From positions 1 to 64,000 of the forward strand of contig NZ_JACZHT010000004.1 in assembly GCF_014861485.1 (NCBI RefSeq): a stretch of 64,000 nucleotides of DNA, read 5' to 3'. Numbering within the stretch: the first letter of the stretch is position 1; every line of letters begins with the position of its first letter. The notes beneath the pieces are model-generated. The model was not told the DNA's origin. It ran no database searches and saw only the letters and a program-made list of their open reading frames with translations. The DNA is from Phaeovibrio sulfidiphilus (GTDB lineage Bacteria > Pseudomonadota > Alphaproteobacteria > Rhodospirillales > Rhodospirillaceae). A program made the translations under genes and the position numbers. Positions 45,412 to 53,921 of the stretch are shown one piece after another.

Positions 45412-46122
45412 TCAGGGCGCCGGTGCAGTGAGCTCCTGCGTCGGATACGCATCCGGCTCCTTGTACAGAATGGACAGGGACAGCCGCTCATTGCTGTCTT
45501 TGTCGAACTGGGGCGCCGTGTGAGAAAAACTCTCCTTGCACACCGGGTGGTAATGGCCGCTTGCGGTGAAGAGATCCGGATACGGGCCCTTGTAGCAAAA
45601 CAGTCCCGGCAGGTGATGGTAGGGGCGTTTGTGCCGGAACGCAGGATCGAAGTCCAGGATTGCCAGAAAGCCGCCCTGTTTGAGAACCCGGTCCGCCTCG
45701 GCGACCGCTTTCAGGATGTCCCGGCGGTCGATCATGCACAGACAGAAGCCGAACACGACGAGGTCGAACTGATCATCCTCATAGGGCAGTTTCGAGGCGG
45801 TGGCCACGGACAGCTGGCAGGAGCTGTAGGTTGCGTTTCCATGCGCGACCGCGCTGGCGGAAGGATCAACCCCGAACCCTGAGGCCTTGAAAAACTGGCA
45901 GAGCTCATTGAGCTTGGCCCCGCCGCCGCACCCGATTTCGAGAACCGTGTTTATGTCGTTTTGAAACGGTGCGAGCACGCGCTTGATCATTTCGGTGTCG
46001 AAAAAAACCGGCTTTTCGGCGAGCGCGGAGCGGTTGCGCTCAAACCAGCGGTCTCCCTCGCTTTCCAGAAATGCCCGCGACTGCAGGGACTGGCTGGTTT
46101 CTTCAGTGACAGGTAAAGACAT
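45412..46122 (-). CDS. SAM-dependent methyltransferase (class I)
   Basis: 236 aa from the ATG at 46122. Motif I VLEIGCGGGAKLNEL (about 62-76) gives a Rossmann SAM site, with an acidic loop GFGVDPSASAV and motif IV-V region FDLVVFGFCLCMIDRRDIL and ADRVLKQGGFLAILDFDP. The C-terminal part (FRHKRPYHHLPGLFCYKGPY) is not typical of a named group. The substrate is unknown; similar proteins occur in polysaccharide, lipid or natural-product loci. It is less GC-rich than its neighbours and sits between two copies of a long direct repeat, so it may be a recent insertion. Confidence 0.8.
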   Translation of the reverse strand: MSLPVTEETSQSLQSRAFLESEGDRWFERNRSALAEKPVFFDTEMIKRVLAPFQNDINTVLEIGCGGGAKLNELCQFFKASGFGVDPSASAVAHGNATYSSCQLSVATASKLPYEDDQFDLVVFGFCLCMIDRRDILKAVAEADRVLKQGGFLAILDFDPAFRHKRPYHHLPGLFCYKGPYPDLFTASGHYHPVCKESFSHTAPQFDKDSNERLSLSILYKEPDAYPTQELTAPAP

Positions 46123-46611
46123 GGGTTCTCTCTTGTTGGTGCGTGTTTTGTGGTCGTGCCGGGTGTGTTCTGAAGGGACCGGGTCTGCCACCCGCTGTCA
46201 CGCGTTCACGGGGATGTCCGTCCCGTTCTCCGATTCATCGTGCTCCGTCCGGGGGTGTGGGTCCAGAAAAAAGTCTGGCGGCAAGCGAGTGGAAATTCCG
46301 CAATCCGGTCTGCCCGGGCGGAACCGGGTCCGAGCCGCTCCTGCCGGGTCTCCCGAGGGGGGACGGGGCTGTGCGGGCCCAACCGGAGGGTGCGGGAGGC
46401 ATCGGGCCCTTGGCGGACCCGGGGCCCCGCCCTCCGGCCTGGCCTGTTTGTGTGGCCGCCGGGGGCGGGGCGTCCGGGCCCGGTGTTGCGCGGGGGCATC
46501 TGCGGCCCTGAGGGGGCGGGCTGGTCAGTCCCGGGGCCCGGGTTTCCGGACCGGGGCCGGTGTTCGGGAAGAGCGGGGCGCCGGCGGGGCGCTTCCCCGG
46601 GCGCCTGGCCG
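46123..46611. other. Gap carrying the right copy of the direct repeat
   Basis: 489 bp between the methyltransferase and plsC. It is mostly occupied by repeat copy 2 and further G+C-rich sequence related to it. No gene seen. Confidence 0.6.
46363..46564 (+). repeat. Direct repeat, copy 2, flanking the methyltransferase gene
   Basis: Similar to 45206-45391. The exact 56-nt core is 46415-46470, and GTTTCCGGACCGGGGC recurs near the end of both copies. Confidence 0.85.
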
Positions 46612-47445
46612 TCAGGGGGCCGGCTCGGGGGAGGGGGCCGGGTTCGTGCTGTCCGGGCTCTGGCTGTCCGGCTTCGGGCCGTCTGTGACCGGATCCTCTG
46701 CATTCGGGCGGGGGCTCCGGAGGGCCTCGGGCAGGAGGGCCTGGCAGTGGCGGTCAATGCGGTCCTCGAGGAGTTTCAGGAACTCGCGCTGGGGAAGGCC
46801 CGGGGGGATGGGCTCCAGAAACTCGATGACCATGGTCCCGGGATGCTTCCGGAAGCTCCGGCCCTCCCAGTAGAGGCCCGTGTTGAGGGCCACCGGCACA
46901 ACGGGAACCTTTGTGTGGCTGTAGAGCAGGGCCACGCCGGGCTGGAACGGCCTGCGCTCGCCGGGGGGAACGCGGGTGCCCTCGGGGAAGATCACGATCT
47001 GGGCGCCCTCGTCCACGCGCTGCTTGGCCTCGTTCAGCATGGCGCGGGCCGCCTTGCCGCCGGCCTTGCGGTCCACGGAGATGGCCCCCGAGCCCAGAAG
47101 GTACCATCCGGCAATGGGAATGCGCGTCAGCTCCTGCTTCAGGACGTAGGCCGAATCCGGCACGAGCCGGTGAAACAGGAAGGTCTCGGCCATGCTCTGG
47201 TGCTTGACGGCCAGGATGGCGGCGTCCCTGGGGATGTTCTCCTGCCCGCGGACCTCGTAGCGGATGCCCGTGATGATCCGGAGCCCTCCGACCAGGCCCC
47301 CGGTCCAGATCCGGGCCGACTTCTGCACGAGCTTGCGGTTTTTCGTCAGCTTCGCCCACCCGAGAACCGGCAGGAAAAGAAGCGAGAAGAGGACAGACCA
47401 GACCGCGAAATACACCGAATAGAGGGCGGATCGGAACAGGTTCAT
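46612..47445 (-). CDS. plsC: 1-acyl-sn-glycerol-3-phosphate acyltransferase
   Basis: 277 aa. An N-terminal membrane helix (about 5-30) is followed by the acyltransferase motifs AVKHQSMAE (block I, His with Glu in place of the usual Asp), FPEGTR (block III) and PVVPVALNTG (block IV). It makes phosphatidic acid from lysophosphatidic acid. The Pro/Ser-rich tail of about 35 residues is unusual. It overlaps the YdcF-like gene stop by four bases (ATGA) and closes the ftsE-ftsX-ydcF-plsC run. Confidence 0.9.
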   Translation of the reverse strand: MNLFRSALYSVYFAVWSVLFSLLFLPVLGWAKLTKNRKLVQKSARIWTGGLVGGLRIITGIRYEVRGQENIPRDAAILAVKHQSMAETFLFHRLVPDSAYVLKQELTRIPIAGWYLLGSGAISVDRKAGGKAARAMLNEAKQRVDEGAQIVIFPEGTRVPPGERRPFQPGVALLYSHTKVPVVPVALNTGLYWEGRSFRKHPGTMVIEFLEPIPPGLPQREFLKLLEDRIDRHCQALLPEALRSPRPNAEDPVTDGPKPDSQSPDSTNPAPSPEPAP

Positions 47446-48107
47446 GGGCAGACGACTCCGTCATGGGGCGCCGGGGCCGGAGGGCCGGGGAAAATCCCGG
47501 GGCGGGTCCGGATCCAGGCGGCGAGAAACTTTACGTACTCGTGGGCAATCAGGCGGGCGGTCCCGCTCCAGCGCCACCACTCCCGGACCTTCACGTGTCC
47601 GGGGAAGACAGGGTGGGGGACGATCTCCACGTCGGGCATGACGGCCCGGAACTCCGCGATGGACCGGGGCATGTGGTAGCTGCCGGTCACCAGCCGGATG
47701 CTGTGGTAGCCGCACGCCTGAAGCCAGGCGGCGGTCTCGCGGGCGTTGCCGAAGGTGTCCTGTGCCTCGTAGCCCAGGACCACGCGGGAGCGCAGGTCCG
47801 GGGGCAGGACGGCGTGCAGGTCGTCGGCTGCGTATTCCAGCTCCTCGAGGGTGGCGTGTTCCCCAACGCCCGAGAAGAACAGGGCCCGCGCCTTCCCCTC
47901 GGCCAGCAGGGCGATGCCCGTGGACACCCGCATGGAGCCCCCCGTCAGGACGACGATGGCGTCGGTGGGGGTGTCGGGGGCGGCGACCGTGTCGGGCAGG
48001 AGGGCCGCGAAGACCAGAAGCCCTCCGCCGAACGCCACCGCAAGCAGCAGGGTCGTGCGCACAAGGACGTTCACCGCCCGCAGCAGGAAGGGAGAGCGCC
48101 GTCTCAC
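47442..48107 (-). CDS. YdcF-like membrane protein (DUF218)
   Basis: 221 aa from a GTG at 48107. An N-terminal membrane helix (about 12-35) is followed by a DUF218 domain: TDAIVVLTGGSMRVSTGIAL, ALFFSGVGEHATLEELEYA, YEAQDTFGNARETAAWLQAC and LVTGSYHMPRSIAEFRAVMP. DUF218 proteins (YdcF, SanA, ElyC) act in envelope biogenesis. It lies 16 bp after ftsX. ElyC-like help to lipid-linked precursors is a guess. Confidence 0.88.
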   Translation of the reverse strand: MRRRSPFLLRAVNVLVRTTLLLAVAFGGGLLVFAALLPDTVAAPDTPTDAIVVLTGGSMRVSTGIALLAEGKARALFFSGVGEHATLEELEYAADDLHAVLPPDLRSRVVLGYEAQDTFGNARETAAWLQACGYHSIRLVTGSYHMPRSIAEFRAVMPDVEIVPHPVFPGHVKVREWWRWSGTARLIAHEYVKFLAAWIRTRPGIFPGPPAPAPHDGVVCP

Positions 48108-48123
48108 AGGTCTGGTCCGTTTC

Positions 48124-49020
48124 TCACAGCATGCGTTTCAGGGCCCGCAGGACCGTCCAGCGGGTTGCCGCGACGGCCAGCAGGGCCGCGCACACCGGGA
48201 CGGAGGCAAGGGCAACCCAGTCGCCCGCCCCGAGGGTCAGGTCGGGGATGATACCGCTTTGAACGTTCCGGGCAAGACCGCCGATGAGAAAAATCGCGCC
48301 CGACGCGAGGACAAGCCCCGCTCCGCCCCCTGTCAGGGCTGCCCGTGCCCCCAGCCACTCGAAGCGCCGGGCGATGGCGTGGTCGTGGGCCCCGATGGCG
48401 TGGAGAAGCTCGATCATGGGCCAGTGGTTGGTCAGGGCCGAGCGGGTCGCGTTGACCACCGTGATCGAGGTCACGGCGGCCACAAGGGCCACCAGGAGCC
48501 AGGCCAGGGCGGACAGGGCCCGGGCCAGAACGATCAGGCCCGAGAGAAAGCGCCGGTGGTCCTCGACCTGGACGCCGGGGGCGATGGCCTCCAGGCTGGT
48601 CTGGAGCGTGGGCACGTCCAGGCGCACCCCCTCGTTCAGGGTGACCGAGACAAGGCGCGGCAGGGGCAGGTCGGCCACCATCTTCGAGGAGCCCAGCCAG
48701 GGCTCAAGCAGGGCCCGGATGTCGGCCTCCCCCAGCACGTCCACCGACTGGATGCCGCGGATCTTCGTGACCTCGCGGACCACGTTGTCCACGTCGGCGC
48801 TGGTGAGGGCGTCCGCCTCCGCCGGGTCGCCGAACCGGGGCATGACCTGGATCGTCAGGGTGCCCGTGACCTCGGTGTGCCAGCGTCCGATCATGTTCTG
48901 GACCACCAGCGCGCCCGCAAGGCAGAGCACCGCCAGAAACACCATGACCCCGGCAATGGTCATCAGGGACTTGGTCGCGCCCCCGTCCGGGATGGGCAGC
49001 GTCGAGCGGAACCATCTCAT
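48124..49020 (-). CDS. ftsX: FtsX, divisome ABC permease-like protein
   Basis: 298 aa with four membrane helices (about 20-43, 170-195, 230-250, 268-290). A periplasmic loop of about 120 residues follows helix 1 (SADVDNVVREVTKIRGIQSV, RALLEPWLGSSKMVADLPLP), as in FtsX, which relays FtsE ATP hydrolysis to peptidoglycan hydrolase activators. The start overlaps the ftsE stop (ATGA). Confidence 0.92.
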   Translation of the reverse strand: MRWFRSTLPIPDGGATKSLMTIAGVMVFLAVLCLAGALVVQNMIGRWHTEVTGTLTIQVMPRFGDPAEADALTSADVDNVVREVTKIRGIQSVDVLGEADIRALLEPWLGSSKMVADLPLPRLVSVTLNEGVRLDVPTLQTSLEAIAPGVQVEDHRRFLSGLIVLARALSALAWLLVALVAAVTSITVVNATRSALTNHWPMIELLHAIGAHDHAIARRFEWLGARAALTGGGAGLVLASGAIFLIGGLARNVQSGIIPDLTLGAGDWVALASVPVCAALLAVAATRWTVLRALKRML

Positions 49021-49790
49021 CGCAGCGAGCCCCCTCCCTTGATGGCCTGTTCCAGCCGTTCCGAGAGAAGTCCCGAGGGCGGCCCGATCCGGTAGATCGC
49101 GGCGTCCTCCAGGTGCAGGCGGGGCGCGTTGAAGCGGTCCACCAGGCCTTCGTTGTGGGTTGCGATCAGCACCGTCGAGCCCAGCTTGTTCAGTTCCACA
49201 AAGAGATGGAGAAGCCGCACGGCAATCGTGTCGTCCACGTTGCCGGTGGGCTCGTCCGCCAGGAGGATGTCCGGGCGGCTGATGACGGCCCGGGCGATGG
49301 CCACCCGCTGCTGCTGGCCGCCCGAGAGGGTGGCGGGCAGGGCGTCCATGTGGTCGCGCAGGCCGACCCAGTCCAGGAGCTCGGTCACGTGGCGGCGGAT
49401 GTCCCGGTCCCGCAGGCCCGCGACCCGCAGGGGCAGGGCCACGTTCTCCAGGGCGCTGAGGTGGTCGATCAGGCGGAAGTCCTGGAAAACAAAGCCGACC
49501 CGGCGCCGCAGATCGGGAAGCACGTCCCTTGGCGCCCGGGTGACGTCCACGCCGAAGAGCTTCAGGGTGCCGCTGGTGGGGCGCCGCGCAAGATGAACCA
49601 GGGAGAGCAGGGAGGATTTCCCCGCCCCCGACAGCCCTGTCAGGAAGTGAAACGATCCGCGGGGGAGCTCGAAACTGATGTTCCTCAGGATTTCCGGGCC
49701 GGATTCATAGTGCAGGGATACGTTCTCAAACTGGACAGCCGCCGGCTCCCGGGACCGGTCTGTGCTTGTTTCCCGGTTTGTCATGCTCAT
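49017..49790 (-). CDS. ftsE: FtsE, divisome ABC ATPase
   Basis: 257 aa. Walker [11 protein letters not shown]-loop FVFQDFRLIDHLSALENVAL, signature LSGGQQQR, Walker B DILLADEPTGNVD and switch His IATHNEG are all complete. It works with FtsX at the division site. The C-terminal 30 residues extend beyond the usual end. Start: ATG at 49790 or 49784. It is divergent from the zinc-ribbon gene across 180 bp, a conserved arrangement in alphaproteobacteria. Confidence 0.93.
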   Translation of the reverse strand: MSMTNRETSTDRSREPAAVQFENVSLHYESGPEILRNISFELPRGSFHFLTGLSGAGKSSLLSLVHLARRPTSGTLKLFGVDVTRAPRDVLPDLRRRVGFVFQDFRLIDHLSALENVALPLRVAGLRDRDIRRHVTELLDWVGLRDHMDALPATLSGGQQQRVAIARAVISRPDILLADEPTGNVDDTIAVRLLHLFVELNKLGSTVLIATHNEGLVDRFNAPRLHLEDAAIYRIGPPSGLLSERLEQAIKGGGSLR

Positions 49791-49970
49791 TACACCAGAG
49801 TGCTCCGTCAGCGAAACTTGGTCCGTGTGCGGCGATGTGCTATAAATCGGCGTGCGAATCCCGATTGGCCCCTTTTATAGAGCATAATTCAGCACGCTTG
49901 TCACTGCGGCGGGTGAGCCCTTATAACAGAATTGCTATCAGTCCCCTCGCTCCGGATTCCTGAGAAACGC

Positions 49971-51647
49971 ATGATCATCACCTGCCCGAACTGTGAGACG
50001 AAGTTCGAGGTGCCGGAAACGGCGCTGGGTTCCGGAGGCCGGAAGCTGAAATGCGCGAAGTGTCACCACGTCTGGTTTCAGGCGCCTCTCCCGCCTGAGG
50101 GGGCGCAAACGCCCGCGGGAGGACCGCCGGAGCCGGTTGGTGGCCATGGTGCGGCTGGCCCGTCGGGCAGCCCGTCGGGCGGTTTTTCGGACAGTGTTTC
50201 AGAGAGCGTCCCGGATGGCGCCATGACAGGCGCTGCGTCCCGGCCCGAGTACGGGACCGGGGAGAGCTCTCCCGACAGCGCGCCCTGGCAGGCCCCGGAC
50301 CGGGCGGCCCCTGATCCCGCCGCATCCCATGAGGCCCCGCCCCCGCCCGCGCCGCCGTCCCCGTCGCCGTCTCCGTCTCTGCCCGGCAGCACCGTGTCGG
50401 AGGGCGAATCCCGGCCCGGTGCCCGGGCCTCGACCCTGTCGGCCCCCTTTGACGGGGGGCGGGTTCCGGCGAACGGCACGTCCGTGTCCGGCCCCGACGA
50501 CATCCTGTCCTTTACCCGGCCCGACGCCGAGCGTGCCCCCTTCCCCTCGGTCCCCGAAGACCTGCCCCCGCCGCCTGCCGGGCCGGCGGTTGACGGGTTT
50601 GCCGAGTTCGACACGCTCCAAACCCCCGAGGATCTTCTGGCGCCGTCCGACGCCGGAGAAGACGAGACCTACGATCCGTTTGGCAACGATCCCCTTCTGT
50701 CCAGCAGCCCCGAACCGGAACCGGAGGTTCCCGCTCCGCGCCCCCTTGCGGGCTCGGAGGAGGGCGCGGACAGCTTCTTTTCCTTTTCCGACGCTCCGGA
50801 GGCGGATGGGCCTGTCCCGGCCCCCCCTGTGTTCGAGGGCGGGCCCTGGGACGAGGATGCGGGCTTCTCCCAGCAGGGCGGTGACGAGCGCCGGCCGTTT
50901 TTCGGTCCTGTCGACGGCGATCCCGAGCCTGAGCCCGAGCCCGAGCCCGAGGTGCAGATGCCGGCCACGCCGCTGGATCGGGCCCTGTCCCGGCTGGAGC
51001 AGGCTCTTGACCAGGCGGAGGGAGCCTCCGGGCCGTTGCGCACGGATCTCCGCCCCCGGGCCGGAGCCCGGCCGGACGCCGCCCCGGCGCCGGACGCCCC
51101 GGCAACGGGCGATGCGGCCAGGGAGCGCGGTGCGTCCGGGCCCGCAGCCGACGGACGGCTTCCCAAAATCAGCAGCGGCCCGGTTCCCTCGCGGTCCGTT
51201 CGGGGCCGGCGGGTTCTTGAGGTTCTGGCGGCCATCCTGATAGTGGTCAACGTGGCCTGTATCTCGTTTCTTCTCCTGCGCGACCCCATTGCGCGGCTGA
51301 TTCCGGAAACGGCGCGGGTCTATGCTCTTCTGGGCGTGCCGCTGTCCGCGGTGGACGACCGGCTTATCTTCCAGAACACGGTGGAGGAGAACTCGCCTCC
51401 GGGAGTGCAGCCCCGGTCCCTGACCGTTCGGGGCTATCTGCACAACCCCTCGGAGACGACGCCGCTTCCCGTGGACGGCATTTTGCTTCAGGTGTTCGGG
51501 GCGGACGACACGATGCTCCAGTGGGTCCGGGGCGAGGTGTCCAGGAAGGTGCTCCAGCCCGGAGAGAGTGTTGAGTTTGAAATAACAATGCTCAATCTGA
51601 GCGAACTGGCGTACAGTTATCGTCTGTCCCTGGCTCAGGGTCGATAG
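49971..51647 (+). CDS. MJ0042 zinc-ribbon protein with Pro-rich linker and DUF3426-like C-terminus
   Basis: 558 aa from the ATG at 49971. Residues 1-36 form a zinc ribbon (MIITCPNCETKFEVPETAL, with a second CAKC pair). A Pro/Ala/Glu-rich linker of about 370 residues follows. Then come one membrane helix (about 428-450, LAAILIVVNVACISFLLL) and a C-terminal extracytoplasmic domain (LTVRGYLHNPSETTPLPVDG, VLQPGESVEFEITMLNL) with DUF3426 character. Topology: zinc ribbon inside, domain outside. The linker is unusually long. Divergent partner of ftsEX, so a role in division or envelope is plausible but unproven. Confidence 0.82.
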   Translation: MIITCPNCETKFEVPETALGSGGRKLKCAKCHHVWFQAPLPPEGAQTPAGGPPEPVGGHGAAGPSGSPSGGFSDSVSESVPDGAMTGAASRPEYGTGESSPDSAPWQAPDRAAPDPAASHEAPPPPAPPSPSPSPSLPGSTVSEGESRPGARASTLSAPFDGGRVPANGTSVSGPDDILSFTRPDAERAPFPSVPEDLPPPPAGPAVDGFAEFDTLQTPEDLLAPSDAGEDETYDPFGNDPLLSSSPEPEPEVPAPRPLAGSEEGADSFFSFSDAPEADGPVPAPPVFEGGPWDEDAGFSQQGGDERRPFFGPVDGDPEPEPEPEPEVQMPATPLDRALSRLEQALDQAEGASGPLRTDLRPRAGARPDAAPAPDAPATGDAARERGASGPAADGRLPKISSGPVPSRSVRGRRVLEVLAAILIVVNVACISFLLLRDPIARLIPETARVYALLGVPLSAVDDRLIFQNTVEENSPPGVQPRSLTVRGYLHNPSETTPLPVDGILLQVFGADDTMLQWVRGEVSRKVLQPGESVEFEITMLNLSELAYSYRLSLAQGR

Positions 51648-51747
51648 ACGAGGACACCATCAACAGGCTCGCACTGTTCTTGATGACAGTCCGGCGCGTG
51701 AGTATAGTGCTGTTATAAAGCGACGGAAAACATTCCGTTATCTCATA

Positions 51748-53553
51748 ATGGAGAAGCTTTTCGTGACCGTTGTGACCTCTCGCATCCTGCGCCTGTTCGC
51801 TGTCTCGGCGTCCCTGCCGCTTCTTGCGACACTTCCTTCCGACGCCGGGGCCGCCTGGAATGCGGATGTGCGGTCCGTGCTTCCGGCCGGGGGCCCGTCC
51901 CTGGTGGTTCCGGTCAATGACGGCGGGCTCCTCATGCCTGACGGACGCTACCCGAACTCCTACGGCCCGTCGGAACTGGGGTATTACGATTTCGGGCCCG
52001 AGGGCTCCGACGCCCGGCCCCCGTCCCGCGGTCCCGTGTCCCGCTCGTTCCTGCCCGGATCCCAGCCCAACGCCCACCGTTCGCGCTCGTCCGGGCCCGG
52101 AGCCGGGAGTGCGGCCCCGTCGGCTGCAGCGTCCGAGCCGGTCTCCGCGCCCCGCACCGTGTCCGAGCGCCCCGATCCGCCGGCTGAGCGTGTTCCCGCC
52201 GTGGTTCCCCCGGCGTCTGCGGCCCCGTCGGCCGCGTCCCGGTATCCGGCCCCTGCCCCGGCGCCCGAGCCCGAGGACATGGCGGCCTCCGCAGAGCCCG
52301 AGCCGACCCCGGCGCCTCCCGCAGCCCCTGCGGCTCCCGAGCCCCCGCCCGTGTCGCGCCCGTCCTCGGCCTCGCCGCTTGTTGCTCCGCCGTCCCCGCC
52401 CGAGGTTCCGGATCTCCGGTCCCTGCCCCGGTCCGAGCCCATCCGCCGCCCGCCGGTTGCCGAGGCTCCTCCGGCGGCTCCGGTTGCGCCCCCGGCCGTC
52501 ACGGCGGCTCCCGAGGCCCCGCCGTCGCAGCCCGTTGCCCGGGCCCCCGCGCCCGCGCCCGATATTCAGCCGTTCCTGGACGGCGAGGCCGCCCTGCCGC
52601 CTCTGGCCCTGTTCCCGTCCGTGTCTCCGCCGGCGGTGGCCGTCCCGGGCACCGCGTCCGAGCGCGTCCACAAGGCCCGCCAGGAGGCCGGACCCGAGCC
52701 CGTGGCGGAAACGCCGCCCCCCGCTCCGGTGGTGGAGCGGAAGGTCTACGAGCCCGGTCCGCCGCTTGTCATGGGCATGATGTCCCTGGATCAGCTGGAC
52801 GACCCGGTTATCCCCGGGATGTCCATCACCGCCCAGACGCCTCTTCCCGGGCGGGCCATGACCGTCGCGCCGGGGTATCAGAAAGACGCCATGGACATGA
52901 CGCTCCCCGGCAGCGCGGCCCCCGAGGCCCCCTCCCGGGCGCCGGACGGTGCGGCAACCGGTGCTGCGGCGGTTCCGCCTGCAAGCGCGCCGGACCGCGA
53001 TCCGGTATCGGCCCCGTCCGCGTCGTCGTCGCAGATCACCGGGGCCATCGGCATTCCCGGGGTGTCCCGTCCCGCTCCGCAGAGCCCCGCGCCGCAGAGC
53101 CAGGCCCCCGGTCCGGTTCCGCTTGTGCCCGACCCCGCATCCAGCGCGGCCCCCGTGGCTCCGGCTGTGACCGCGGCGCCCGAGCCTCCCGCCGTGGACC
53201 CGGCCGCCGGGTCGTCCGCTGCGGCGCCGGTCGAGGTCGCGAAGGCGGTTGTGGAATACACCCCCGAGGCCACCGCCATTCCGGAGAGCGATGTGGCCCT
53301 GCTGGAGCGGTTTGCGGCTCTGGTTCTGGAGAACGGGGAGCGGCGCCTGCTGATCCAGGCCTACGCCGGAGCCAACGACGAGACCGGCCCCAACCGGGCC
53401 CGGCGTGTCTCCCTGACCCGGGCGCTGGCCATCCGGACCTTCATGCTGGGCCGGGGCGTTCCGGGCGACAGGATCGAGGTCCGGGCTCTTGGCGAGCAGG
53501 GAGCCCGGGACGGCAAGCCGGACCGCACCGATGTGATTGTCATGTCCCGCTAG
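51748..53553 (+). CDS. OmpA-like envelope protein with very long Pro/Ala-rich linker
   Basis: 601 aa from the ATG at 51748. It has a signal peptide (about 1-34, ending SDAGA), a short conserved block (PNDGGLLMPDG-like, then YGPSELGYYDF), some 400 residues of Pro/Ala/Ser-rich sequence, and a C-terminal OmpA-like peptidoglycan-binding domain (about 505-600: LLIQAYAGANDETGPNRARR, VSLTRALAIRTFMLGRGVPG, DRIEVRALGEQGARDGKPDR). It probably spans the periplasm and holds the cell wall. Like the preceding protein it is Pro-rich and of similar design, so the two may act together. A terminator follows 40 bp after the stop. Confidence 0.8.
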   Translation: MEKLFVTVVTSRILRLFAVSASLPLLATLPSDAGAAWNADVRSVLPAGGPSLVVPVNDGGLLMPDGRYPNSYGPSELGYYDFGPEGSDARPPSRGPVSRSFLPGSQPNAHRSRSSGPGAGSAAPSAAASEPVSAPRTVSERPDPPAERVPAVVPPASAAPSAASRYPAPAPAPEPEDMAASAEPEPTPAPPAAPAAPEPPPVSRPSSASPLVAPPSPPEVPDLRSLPRSEPIRRPPVAEAPPAAPVAPPAVTAAPEAPPSQPVARAPAPAPDIQPFLDGEAALPPLALFPSVSPPAVAVPGTASERVHKARQEAGPEPVAETPPPAPVVERKVYEPGPPLVMGMMSLDQLDDPVIPGMSITAQTPLPGRAMTVAPGYQKDAMDMTLPGSAAPEAPSRAPDGAATGAAAVPPASAPDRDPVSAPSASSSQITGAIGIPGVSRPAPQSPAPQSQAPGPVPLVPDPASSAAPVAPAVTAAPEPPAVDPAAGSSAAAPVEVAKAVVEYTPEATAIPESDVALLERFAALVLENGERRLLIQAYAGANDETGPNRARRVSLTRALAIRTFMLGRGVPGDRIEVRALGEQGARDGKPDRTDVIVMSR

Positions 53554-53592
53554 GGTCTGGCGCCTTCGGGCGCCGGGATCTTCGCAAAGGAA

Positions 53593-53623
53593 CGGGGCGG
53601 CGCCATCAGGCCCGCCCCTTTTT
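53593..53623 (+). terminator. Terminator of the OmpA-like gene
   Basis: GGGGCGG (53594-53600) pairs with CCGCCCC (53612-53618), followed by TTTTT. Confidence 0.75.
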
Positions 53624-53921
53624 GCTGCGTGCGTTTTTAACCCTGACGGTTTGGCCTCTGTGGGTCCGGTTCGCCGGGCATCCACCTCCCTGCGCCCCGG
53701 CTTCCGTGCGACGCTATCCATCGCGCTCCCGTCGGCCCGGGTCGGGATCACGGCGCGCGGACGGATCGTGTGTGTTCACTCTGCGTGCCCGGGGGCATCC
53801 GCACGGGGGCCGCTCTGCGGGCCCGGGGCTCGCCGGGGCGTTCCGCGCCCCGCGCGCCCTTCACGCGCCCCCGCCGGCGGCCTCTGCGGGCCCTGTGCCC
53901 GGCGTCCGGGTGTGCTGCGGC
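53624..53921. other. GC-rich gap between convergent OmpA-like gene and cysNC
   Basis: About 300 bp without a gene. Part of it resembles the sequence next to the cysNC fragment near 60.8 kb. Confidence 0.5.

Noticed and set aside
44828-45431. Plus-strand frame from 44826 through the direct repeat
   Set aside because: Cys/Gly/Arg-rich composition, begins inside the prpE start region, and is disrupted relative to the second repeat copy.
45206-46564. Insertion sequence or composite transposon around the methyltransferase
   Set aside because: The flanking repeats are direct, lack terminal inverted ends and encode no transposase.
51592-53751. Very long minus-strand open frame (719 codons) opposite the OmpA-like gene
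   Set aside because: It is Gly/Arg-rich, has no family features or ribosome site, and is the expected shadow of a Pro/Ala-rich GC-rich gene on the plus strand.
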